Shown: positions 1 to 5,539 of the stretch, piece by piece | How positions within the stretch are numbered: the stretch's first letter is position 1 | Layout of the letters: the number at the start of each line of letters is the position of its first letter | Origin: DASVSE01 sp036399715 | GTDB taxonomy: Bacteria > Bacteroidota > Rhodothermia > Rhodothermales > Rubricoccaceae | Length of the DNA stretch: 5,638 nt | Reading direction: 5' to 3' | Assembly (NCBI GenBank): GCA_036399715.1 | Contig: DASWMO010000137.1 | Location: forward strand, 1 to 5,638 | Translations under genes and position numbers: made by a program | The notes under the pieces: model-generated | The model's database searches: none | What the model saw: the letters and a program-made list of their open reading frames with translations, nothing else | Told to the model about the DNA's origin: nothing

Positions 1-900
1 CACGGCCCCGCGCTCGATCTGGCGGCGACGTACGCGCTCCGCCTCGACGGCGAGAGCCTCACGCGCCTCGGAGCCGCGATGGCGCCGCTGCTGCCGCGGG
101 CGCGGCGGCTGCTCCGCGCCCGCCGGTCGGACCGCCGCGCCGTCGCGATCCGGCTGCTCGGCCTCCTCGGCTCCGACGCCGACCGGCCGGCGATCGCGGA
201 CGCGCTCCACGACCGCTCGCCGCACGTCGCGATGGCGGCGGCGCGGGCGCTCGCGCGGACGCAGGACGCGCGCCACGCCGAGCGCCTCATCGCCGCGCTC
301 GGCCGCTTCGAGGCGTGGGGCACGAACGCCGTCGCGTCCATGCTGTCGCTCTACGGGCTGCCCGCCGGGCCTGCGCTCCTGCGCGCCTTCGCCTCGCCGG
401 ACGTGCCCACGTCTACGCGCGTCGCGTGCGCCGAGGCGCTGCGGCGGCTCGGCTACTTCCCCGCCGCGGGCGCTGCGGCGGCAGTCGTGCGCGGGTCGGG
501 CGGCGCCGAGTTGCTCGCCGCCGCCCTGCGCCTGCTCCGCGACGTCGGCGGGCCGGCCGAGGCCGGGGCCGTGCGCCCGCTCGTCGAGAGCGCCTCCGAG
601 GTCGTCCGGCTCCACGCCGTCAGCGCGCTCGCAGCCATCAGCCAGGACCCCGGCGACGCGGCGCGCATCGAGCACGCGCTCTCGGACGCGTCGCCGTGGG
701 TCGCGCAGCGCGCCGCGCGCGGCCTGCTCGAGTCGGGGCGGGCGGCATCGCTGCACGCGCTCGCCGGCGGCTCGGGGCGCCGGAACCGCGTCGCGCGGCA
801 GGCCCTCGCCGAGGCCGGCCTCGCTGCGCCGGAGCCGTCCGCGCCGGCCTCGGGGGAGCCGGCCCTCGCCAGTCTGGAGGCGACCGGGACGTCGCCATGA
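1..900 (+). CDS. HEAT-repeat protein, 5' end outside window
   Basis: The frame is open from base 1 to the TGA at 898-900, giving 299 visible residues. The ATG at 79 is only internal, because the 26 codons before it continue the same Ala/Leu/Arg-rich helical style. I see at least four helix-turn-helix units typical of HEAT or PBS-lyase HEAT-like repeats, for example around the segments SPHVAMAAARALA, SEVVRLHAVSALAAI and SPWVAQRAARGLL, where a short D/S-P-x-V turn is followed by an Ala-rich amphipathic helix. Such repeats are protein-binding scaffolds without catalysis. The tail after about visible residue 275 is Pro/Ala/Ser-rich and probably disordered. Its stop overlaps the glycosyltransferase start (ATGA at 897-900), so the two are probably translated together. 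A likely job is organising or regulating the membrane glycosyltransferase, but that is inferred from context only. Confidence 0.8.
   Translation, partial: HGPALDLAATYALRLDGESLTRLGAAMAPLLPRARRLLRARRSDRRAVAIRLLGLLGSDADRPAIADALHDRSPHVAMAAARALARTQDARHAERLIAALGRFEAWGTNAVASMLSLYGLPAGPALLRAFASPDVPTSTRVACAEALRRLGYFPAAGAAAAVVRGSGGAELLAAALRLLRDVGGPAEAGAVRPLVESASEVVRLHAVSALAAISQDPGDAARIEHALSDASPWVAQRAARGLLESGRAASLHALAGGSGRRNRVARQALAEAGLAAPEPSAPASGEPALASLEATGTSP
876..880 (+). promoter_or_regulatory. Possible distant ribosome binding site (GGAGG)
   Basis: GGAGG lies inside the 3' end of the HEAT-repeat gene, 16 bases before the ATG at 897. This is farther than the usual 5-9 bases, so it may contribute little beyond the translational coupling given by the ATGA overlap. 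No other purine-rich site lies closer to the start. Confidence 0.3.
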
Positions 901-2309
901 GCGCGCTTCTCGACTTCGCCCTGAAGGCCGCCAGCGGGCTCGTGCTGGCTTACCTCGTCGTCGTGGTATCGGTCTACGTCGTCGCGACGGCCGTGGCGCT
1001 GCCCGCGCTGGTGCGGCTGCGGCGCTGGCAGGCGTCGCGGCACGTGGACGAGGCCGCCTCGGCGGCGAGCACGCCGCCGGTGACGCTCGTCGCGCCGATG
1101 TACAACGAGGCCGCGGTGTGTGTCGAGGCCGTCCGCGCGCTGCTCGGCGTGGACTATGCGAACAAGGAGATCCTCGTCGTCGCGGACGGCTGCACGGACG
1201 ACACCGTCGCGCGCCTCGTCGACGCCTTTCGGCTCGTCCCCGTCCCCCGGATCCCGACCGAGAGCCTGCCCACGAAGCCCGTGCGGGAGGTCTACCGCAG
1301 CCGCGACCGCCCCAACCTGTGGCTCGTCGACAAGGAGAACGGCGGCAAGGCGGACGCGCTCAACGTCGGTGTCAACCACTGCCGGACGCCGCTCGTGTGC
1401 ACGCTCGACGGCGACAGCCTGCTCGGCCGCGACGCGATCCAGCGCGCCGTCCGGCCGTTCCTGGAGGACGCGACGACGGTCGCCGTCGGCGGCACGATCG
1501 GCATCGTCAACGACTGCACCGTCCGCCACGGGCGCGTGACGGGCGTCCGGATGCCGCGGCGGTGGCTGGCGCGGTTCCAGGTGCTCGAGTACGTCCGTGC
1601 CTTCTCCGCGGCGCGCGTCGGGTGGGACGCCGGCGGGGCGACGCTCATCATCTCGGGCGCATTCGGCGTCTTCCGCCGCGAGGCGATTGTGGCCGTGGGC
1701 GGTCTCCGTGAGGGGCTCGTCGGCGAGGACTTCGAGCTCACGCTGCGGCTGCACCGCTACTACCGCGAGCGCGGCCTACCGTACCGGATCAGCTTCGCGC
1801 CCGACGCGGTCTCGTGGACCGAGTGCCCGGCCACGCTCGGCATCCTCGGGCGGCAGCGCGACCGCTGGCACCGCGGCGGGGCCGAGGCCGTCTGGCTGCA
1901 CCGCCGGATGCTGTTCAACCCGCGTTACGGGCGCATCGGTCTCGTCGCGATGCCTGTCTTCCTGCTCGTCGAGATCCTCGGGCCCGTCGCCGAGGCGCTG
2001 GGCTACCTCGTCGTCGCGGTGGCGTGGCTTACCGGGATGCTCCACCCGGCGCTGGCGGGCCTGCTGCTGCTGCTCGCCGTCGCGCTCGGTGTCGCACAGT
2101 CCATCGCGGCCGTCGCCCTCGACGAGTTCGCCTTCCGGCGCTACCACTCGGTCCGCGACATCGGCCTACTGCTCTTGCTGACCGTCGCCGAGAACATCGG
2201 GTACCGCCAGATGACGGTCTGGTGGCGGCTGCGGGGCGTCTGGAAGTTTCTCCGCAAGGACACCTCCTGGGGCGTGATGACGCGCACCGGCTTCTCGACC
2301 TCGCCATGA
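897..2309 (+). CDS. Membrane-bound family 2 glycosyltransferase
   Basis: A 470-residue processive-type GT2 enzyme, expected to polymerise or transfer a nucleotide-activated sugar at the inner membrane (PgaC/IcaA/BcsA-like architecture). An N-terminal membrane helix covers about residues 12-37. The GT-A domain starts at VTLVAPMYNE (62-71) and carries D97 in VVADGC, the metal/nucleotide DxD pair D171/D173 in LDGDS, the catalytic-base region GEDFE (276-280) and QRDRW (320-324), which matches the Q(Q/R)xRW acceptor-site motif. Two or three further membrane segments follow (about 347-379, 383-409 and 421-432). All expected catalytic residues are present. The start at 897 is chosen because it gives the ATGA overlap with the upstream gene and begins just before the membrane helix; the longer open frame upstream is Arg-rich shadow. 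The sugar and linkage cannot be read from sequence. The adjacent YaiO-like gene recalls the E. coli yaiP-yaiO pair. Confidence 0.92.
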   Translation: MSALLDFALKAASGLVLAYLVVVVSVYVVATAVALPALVRLRRWQASRHVDEAASAASTPPVTLVAPMYNEAAVCVEAVRALLGVDYANKEILVVADGCTDDTVARLVDAFRLVPVPRIPTESLPTKPVREVYRSRDRPNLWLVDKENGGKADALNVGVNHCRTPLVCTLDGDSLLGRDAIQRAVRPFLEDATTVAVGGTIGIVNDCTVRHGRVTGVRMPRRWLARFQVLEYVRAFSAARVGWDAGGATLIISGAFGVFRREAIVAVGGLREGLVGEDFELTLRLHRYYRERGLPYRISFAPDAVSWTECPATLGILGRQRDRWHRGGAEAVWLHRRMLFNPRYGRIGLVAMPVFLLVEILGPVAEALGYLVVAVAWLTGMLHPALAGLLLLLAVALGVAQSIAAVALDEFAFRRYHSVRDIGLLLLLTVAENIGYRQMTVWWRLRGVWKFLRKDTSWGVMTRTGFSTSP

Positions 2310-3055
2310 CGCTCCGCCTGCTGCTCGCCCTCTTTCTTGCCGCCGCGGCGCCAGCGTCGGCTCAGGCGATCCAGGCCGTGGCGTCGCACCGCGTCGAGGC
2401 GTTCCGCGCGGACCACGACGCGTGGACCGAGTCGCGCGGGGGGATTCAGGCGCGCGGGCCGCGGGGCGCGCTCGGCGCCGAGATCGCCCGCGTGCAGCGC
2501 AACGGGCGCGCCGACGTCACCGGGACGGTCGACGCGTACCGCGTGCTGTCGCGGGGCCTCTACGCCAACGTGCGCATCGAGGCCGCGCCGCGTGCGCGCG
2601 TCGTGCCGGCCGTGAGTGCGCTCGCCGAGGTCTACTGGGGCCTCGCGCCGAGCTGGGAGGCCTCGGCCGGCGTCCGCTACCTCGCCGTGACGGGCCCGGA
2701 CGTGCCGCTCGCGACGGCCTCGGCGACGCGCGTCGTGGGCCAGTTCTCGCTCGGCGTGCGCACGACGGCCGCCCTGCGCCCCGCCCTCGCCGTCTCCGCC
2801 GCGGCGACCGTACGCTACGCGCCCGAGGCAGCCGCCCGGGGCGTCCCGACGCGCGTCGCGCTCGTCCTCGGCCAGGGCCAGGAAGGCGTCGTGGGCGCGG
2901 ACGGCGCCGTAACCGTCCGCCGCCAGTTTGTCGCGGCCGTCTACGGCCAGCGCGGCCTCGCCGGGCCCGTCGGCGTCTCGGCCGGGGCGGGCTACACGGC
3001 CGACGGCGTGCTGACGCGGTGGAGCGCCGAGGCGGGCCTCGTCGTCCAGCTCTGA
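2306..3055 (+). CDS. YaiO-like outer-membrane beta-barrel protein
   Basis: A 249-residue exported protein. Residues 1-19 form a Sec signal peptide: MTLR, a Leu/Ala core, then ASA before Q20. The mature part is alternating beta-strand sequence without Cys. It carries features I associate with the YaiO outer-membrane domain family: a conserved Trp in DAW (38-40), a DAYRVLSRGLYANVRI region (76-91), a Pro-containing strand (100-105), EVYWGL (108-113) and SAGVRYLAV (120-128). It ends VVQL rather than in the usual aromatic residue for barrel insertion. The ATG at 2306 overlaps the TGA of the glycosyltransferase (ATGA 2306-2309), implying coupled translation and a shared role, probably in secreting or displaying the polysaccharide. 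The family name comes from remembered pattern, not a search; a different small barrel family is possible. Confidence 0.72.
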   Translation: MTLRLLLALFLAAAAPASAQAIQAVASHRVEAFRADHDAWTESRGGIQARGPRGALGAEIARVQRNGRADVTGTVDAYRVLSRGLYANVRIEAAPRARVVPAVSALAEVYWGLAPSWEASAGVRYLAVTGPDVPLATASATRVVGQFSLGVRTTAALRPALAVSAAATVRYAPEAAARGVPTRVALVLGQGQEGVVGADGAVTVRRQFVAAVYGQRGLAGPVGVSAGAGYTADGVLTRWSAEAGLVVQL

Positions 3056-3059
3056 CGCT

Positions 3060-3075
3060 GCGGGCGCTGCCCCGC
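3060..3075 (+). terminator. Weak hairpin after the polysaccharide operon
   Basis: GCGGG (3060-3064) can pair with CCCGC (3071-3075), five bases after the yaiO-like stop. There is no T-run after it, and such short GC stems are common by chance in this composition. It could help end the operon transcript but is weakly supported. Confidence 0.22.
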
Positions 3076-3148
3076 CGGTCCCGATGGAAATCCACGGACG
3101 CCCCCGACCGCCTCGCGTACCCTCCGGTCGACCGCCGCCCCCACCGCT

Positions 3149-4243
3149 GTGACTGACGCCGTGCTCTCTCTGACCGATCCGGCGCTGGCCGGGGACGCCC
3201 TCGCCGACCGCTTCGCCGAGGCGCTCCTCGTCCGCCTGCCCGGCGTCGACCTCGCGCGCGTCCGCCGGCACGTCGCGCTCGCGCCGTTCACGACGTTCCA
3301 GATCGGCGGCCCCGCGGACGCCTTCTTCGAGCCCGAGACGGCCGACGAACTCGCCGCCGCGCTCGACGCCGCCCGTGCGGCCGGCGTGCCCAGCTTCCGT
3401 CTCGGCCTCGGCGCCAACATCCTCGTCGGCGACGGCGGCTTCCGTGGTGTGGTCGTCCGCAACCGGGCGGCACACATCCGAATCGACGGGACGCGCGTGG
3501 TCGCCGAGAGCGGCGCGCTCGTCTGGCCGGACCTCGTCGAGGCGACCGTCGCAGCGGGCCTCTCGGGCCTGGAGCACTATGCGGGCATCCCGAGCACCGT
3601 CGGCGGGGCGCTCTGGCAGAACCTGCACTTTCTCTCGCCGCCGCCCCTCCGCGAGCGGACGATGTTCATCGAGGAAGTGGTCCAGGCGGCAGACCTGCTT
3701 TCGCCCTCGGGCGAGCGCCACACCGTGGACCGCGACTGGTTCGCCTTCGGCTACGACTACTCGACGCTCCACGACGACCCGCACTCGGTCCTCTCGGCGA
3801 CGTTCGCGCTCACGCCCGAAGACCCGGCCGTGCTGCGCGAGACCGTCCGCGCCAACCTGGAATGGCGGGCCGCGCGCCACCCGCCGCTCGACACCGAGCC
3901 CTCGGCAGGCTCCATCTTCAAGAAGATCGACGGCGTCGGCGCGGGCCGCCTCGCGGACGGGTGCGGCCTCAAAGGGTGCCGCATCGGTGGGGCCGTCGTG
4001 ACGGAGCGCCACGCCAACATCGTCGTCAACGCCGGCCTCGCCGAAGGCCGCCCGGCGACGGCCCGCGACGTGCGCCACCTCATCGGCTACGTGCAGGAGA
4101 CCGTCGCGCGCGAGACGGGCTACCGCCTGAGCCCCGAGATCGGCTTTATCGGCGACTTCGGCGCCCTCGGGGCGCTCCCGGCGCGGGGCTGGGAGCACGC
4201 TGACGGCTACCGCGACGGCGTCCCGCCCGGCGGGCACCCGTAG
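3149..4243 (+). CDS. murB: UDP-N-acetylmuramate dehydrogenase MurB, variant active site
   Basis: MurB reduces UDP-GlcNAc-enolpyruvate to UDP-MurNAc with NADPH and FAD in the cytoplasm, the second committed step of peptidoglycan synthesis. The 364-residue protein has the FAD-binding half with FTTFQIGGPADAF (47-59), GLGANILVGDGGFRG (86-100) and AGIPSTVGGALWQN (145-158). The C-terminal MurB domain has PSAGSIFKK (251-259), whose S255 is the expected proton donor, then a Gly/Cys-rich helix, HANIVVN (288-294) and SPEIGFIG (328-335) with the conserved Glu at 330. Two spots are odd. The usual QNxGAYG after GGA reads QNLHFLS (157-163). The usual FGYRxS reads FGYDYS (200-205), so the conserved Arg is Asp. 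The GTG at 3149 is the first start codon after the upstream in-frame stop; GTG at 3161 is an alternative. The last 20 or so residues are a nonconserved tail. Confidence 0.9.
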   Translation: MTDAVLSLTDPALAGDALADRFAEALLVRLPGVDLARVRRHVALAPFTTFQIGGPADAFFEPETADELAAALDAARAAGVPSFRLGLGANILVGDGGFRGVVVRNRAAHIRIDGTRVVAESGALVWPDLVEATVAAGLSGLEHYAGIPSTVGGALWQNLHFLSPPPLRERTMFIEEVVQAADLLSPSGERHTVDRDWFAFGYDYSTLHDDPHSVLSATFALTPEDPAVLRETVRANLEWRAARHPPLDTEPSAGSIFKKIDGVGAGRLADGCGLKGCRIGGAVVTERHANIVVNAGLAEGRPATARDVRHLIGYVQETVARETGYRLSPEIGFIGDFGALGALPARGWEHADGYRDGVPPGGHP

Positions 4244-4263
4244 CGCGGACCGTCGAGGGGCCA

Positions 4264-4280
4264 CGCGGCGGGCAGCCGCG
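4264..4280 (+). terminator. GC hairpin downstream of murB
   Basis: CGCGGC (4264-4269), a five-base loop and GCCGCG (4275-4280) form a perfect six-base-pair stem 20 bases after the murB stop. No T-tract follows, so it is at best a weak intrinsic terminator. It also sits just before the first core-like site at 4304 and could be part of that boundary structure. Confidence 0.35.
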
Positions 4281-4300
4281 CCGTCTTCGGGGCGTTCCGT

Positions 4301-4397
4301 CCCGTTATGCGGCGGGTGCCAAAAGGGTGAGGTGCGTCGCCTTGTTCGGGCCCGATTCCGCCCGTCGTATTGTGGCGCCTCCCGCCCGTTATGCGGC
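4301..4397 (+). repeat. 13-bp direct repeat with integron-type core; attI-like or array boundary
   Basis: CCCGTTATGCGGC occurs at 4301-4313 and again, identically, at 4385-4397. The two GTTATGC cores are 84 bases apart. The second copy is the 5' core of cassette 1. The first has no AAC-containing partner in the preceding ~150 bases, and the 84-base interval contains no AAC triplet, so neither a normal attC nor a normal cassette fits. The interval can form an imperfect hairpin from GGCGGG (4311-4316) with CCCGCC (4381-4386). Directly repeated cores resemble the arrangement of integrase-binding sites in attI, but a deleted-cassette remnant is equally possible. No convincing promoter was found here. 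Confidence 0.5.
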
Positions 4398-4904
4398 ACG
4401 CCCGCCGCTCAAGTAGTAGTTCTGCGGCCTCCACTCCATGCGTCGTCTTGTGCTACTCGGCTTCGCCGTCGCAATCGCGTCGTGCTCGTCGGAAAGGGCC
4501 GCTCGACGCCAGGCCTCACTCCCGAGCGACGTGGAGCGACTGCATGCTCAGTTCAGGACGCTGGATTCTGTACTCGTCTACCGCGAACTGGCCGCGCCCG
4601 CTACGCTTACTGAGACCGTGAGGTATATGGAGTCAGTCACGGGGCTTCAGGGGGACTACACGGTCTACGAGATAGACGTGTTCTACGACTCCTGCTCGTA
4701 CTACACAGACGTCGGCCGCTGGAAGCATTGGTATCAGGCCAACACGGACAGCCTGGACGGTTACTCGTTTTAGGCGCACCGCCGGCCGCAGAACCAGCGT
4801 CTGCAGCCGACCGCACGGCCCACGTCGCCTCTCGATCGGTCGCCCTCGCCTACCTTCGCCACGTCGGGGCGCTGTGCTCCGTGCGGCCGCTGAGCCGCCA
4901 CCTG
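4389..4904 (+). mobile_element. Integron gene cassette 1
   Basis: The 516-base unit runs from the crossover point in the core GTTATGC at 4388 to the crossover point in the core GTTATAC at 4904. It holds one gene (4438-4773) and most of its own attC. Its 5' end GTTATGCGGC (4388-4397) is the reverse complement, with one mismatch, of GCCGCAGAAC (4785-4794) right after the gene. These two ends would sit together in the circular cassette. Sampled GC of 55-57% is well below the flanking chromosome. Confidence 0.75.
4438..4773 (+). CDS. Small putative lipoprotein, cassette-borne, unknown function
   Basis: I do not recognise this 111-residue protein. The N-terminus (MRRL, then a hydrophobic stretch, then IASC) is a lipoprotein signal with the lipid-bearing Cys at 16, so the mature 96-residue protein should be anchored in the membrane facing the periplasm or outside. 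After a short polar linker come a predicted helix (about 30-52), a second helix around ETVRYMESV (59-67), then a Tyr/Asp-rich and Trp-containing C-terminal segment (74-111), probably beta-structured, with one Cys at 86. It ends in an aromatic residue. There is no Shine-Dalgarno sequence before the ATG. The gene is the only one in cassette 1, is about 55-57% GC in sampled lines, and is followed after 11 bases by the attC arm, a typical cassette layout that supports a real gene despite its lack of known relatives. Confidence 0.75.
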   Translation: MRRLVLLGFAVAIASCSSERAARRQASLPSDVERLHAQFRTLDSVLVYRELAAPATLTETVRYMESVTGLQGDYTVYEIDVFYDSCSYYTDVGRWKHWYQANTDSLDGYSF

Positions 4905-4910
4905 TTATAC
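4788..4910 (+). mobile_element. attC recombination site between cassettes 1 and 2
   Basis: The 123-base site runs from GCAGAAC (R'' position, 4788-4794) to GTTATAC (R' position, 4904-4910). Its arms fold back: CCGCACGG (4811-4818) pairs perfectly with CCGTGCGG (4879-4886), and CAGC (4804-4807) with GCTG (4889-4892) after a small internal loop. The block CTGCAGCCGACCGC begins 6 bases after AAC, and the attC at 5414 has the same block at the same offset with one change. Length and fold fit attC sites, which integrase recombines as single-stranded hairpins. The outer sevenmers depart slightly from the RYYYAAC/GTTRRRY consensus. Confidence 0.78.
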
Positions 4911-5533
4911 CGCCTCTCCCATGCTCATCAGGCTGGCCTTTCTGTGCATTGGCGTTTTAGTCAGCGCCGCAGCCTCGGCCCAGTCCGCTCCACCTGTCGA
5001 GCGAGACTTGCCGTATTGGGTCCTCGGGGAGATCGATTCGTACGTCAGCAGCATTTCGCCGGAGGACCGGGGCGAGCCCTTCGTGGTGTTTCGCGATGGC
5101 TGGGACCGAAGCGACACCCTCGAAGTGGCAGTACTGACAGGTCCGCGTTCGTATCAAGACTCCGTTCGCTTCTCGCAGCCCGGCCGAGTTCTGACTCGGG
5201 GGAATTACCAGTACGGCGTCGCCTACGCAGGCGAGTATAGAGGCTTCCAAGACCTCGGCGGTCATGGCACTCGTCTTCAATGCATCACTACCGACCGTCG
5301 GGCCTACATCATTCGGTACACCGAATCGATTCCTGACTACGGCTCTCCGAATGTCGTAAGCGCAGTCGAGCGTTTAATACCGTGGTGTATGGCCCCGGAG
5401 TAGACACACGGCGGTATAACGCGCCGCTGCGGCCGACCGCCCGTTCGGCGTCGTTGCTCGGGGCCTACGTCGGCGTCTACTTTCGCCTCTGCCAAACGCT
5501 CCGCCACTCGGGCGGCGGCAGAGCGGCCAAGTG
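4905..5533 (+). mobile_element. Integron gene cassette 2
   Basis: The 629-base unit contains one gene (4921-5403). Its 5' end GTTATACCGC (4904-4913) is the exact reverse complement of GCGGTATAAC (5411-5420) located seven bases after the gene's stop. A perfect 10-base inverted match bracketing exactly one gene is what a self-contained cassette predicts. Sampled lines are about 53-65% GC, below the chromosomal genes to the left. Confidence 0.8.
4921..5403 (+). CDS. Small secreted protein, cassette-borne, unknown function
   Basis: I do not recognise this 160-residue protein. It begins with a clear Sec signal peptide: MLIR, a hydrophobic core and SAAASA before Q21, so the mature 140-residue product should be periplasmic or secreted. 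The mature part is mixed and probably beta-rich, with strands around EPFVVFRDGW (52-61), DTLEVAVLTG (65-74), YQYGVAYAGEYRGF (96-109) and RAYIIRYTE (127-135). Two Cys remain after cleavage, C121 and C156, and could form a disulfide in an oxidising compartment. There are no membrane segments, and I see no enzymatic motif. The ATG lies only 10 bases after the R' core (GTTATAC) and has no Shine-Dalgarno sequence. It is the sole gene of cassette 2. Confidence 0.78.
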   Translation: MLIRLAFLCIGVLVSAAASAQSAPPVERDLPYWVLGEIDSYVSSISPEDRGEPFVVFRDGWDRSDTLEVAVLTGPRSYQDSVRFSQPGRVLTRGNYQYGVAYAGEYRGFQDLGGHGTRLQCITTDRRAYIIRYTESIPDYGSPNVVSAVERLIPWCMAPE

Positions 5534-5539
5534 TTCTAC
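5414..5539 (+). mobile_element. attC recombination site between cassettes 2 and 3
   Basis: The 126-base site runs from GTATAAC (5414-5420) to GTTCTAC (5533-5539). These outer sevenmers pair with one mismatch. Inside, GCCGCT (5423-5428) pairs with AGCGGC (5522-5527) and CCGCCCG (5437-5443) with CGGGCGG (5509-5515). The block CTGCGGCCGACCGC starts 6 bases after AAC, as in the attC at 4788. A central CTAC(C/T)TTCGCC motif is also shared. The similarity marks both as members of one resident attC family, as in sedentary chromosomal integrons. Confidence 0.78.

Noticed and set aside
315..896. N-terminal extension of the glycosyltransferase frame back to 315
   Set aside because: The extension is Arg/Ala-rich shadow of the HEAT-repeat gene. 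The ATG at 897 precedes a proper membrane helix and gives the ATGA overlap.
1814..2305. Upstream extension of the YaiO-like frame
   Set aside because: It lies inside the conserved C-terminal half of the glycosyltransferase in another frame, and the ATG at 2306 starts a textbook signal peptide.
4342..4373. TTGTTC and TATTGT as a -35/-10 promoter before cassette 1
   Set aside because: The spacer is 20 bases and both boxes are poor matches. TAGTTCTG at 4417-4424 also resembles a Bacteroidota -7 box but lacks a -33 TTG partner. Neither is strong enough to annotate.
2141..4399. Very long open frame on the minus strand, and other long Arg-rich frames opposite or across the + strand genes
   Set aside because: They are low-complexity Arg/Ala/Gly-rich antisense or shifted readings of GC-rich genes. 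The + strand readings carry clear domain motifs (GT2, YaiO, MurB).
4332..4621. Short + strand frames around 4332-4621 overlapping the lipoprotein gene
   Set aside because: They overlap the frame with the lipobox, have no signal or domain features and ignore the cassette boundaries.
4728..5280. Overlapping frames spanning the attC and the cassette 2 gene on both strands
   Set aside because: They run through the attC site and contradict the frame at 4921, which has a clean signal peptide and ends just before the attC arm.
4388..5539. Inverted repeats as ends of insertion sequences or MITEs
   Set aside because: There is no transposase and no target-site duplication. The inverted matches bracket single genes in series, with shared 120-base folded sites between them, which fits cassettes better.
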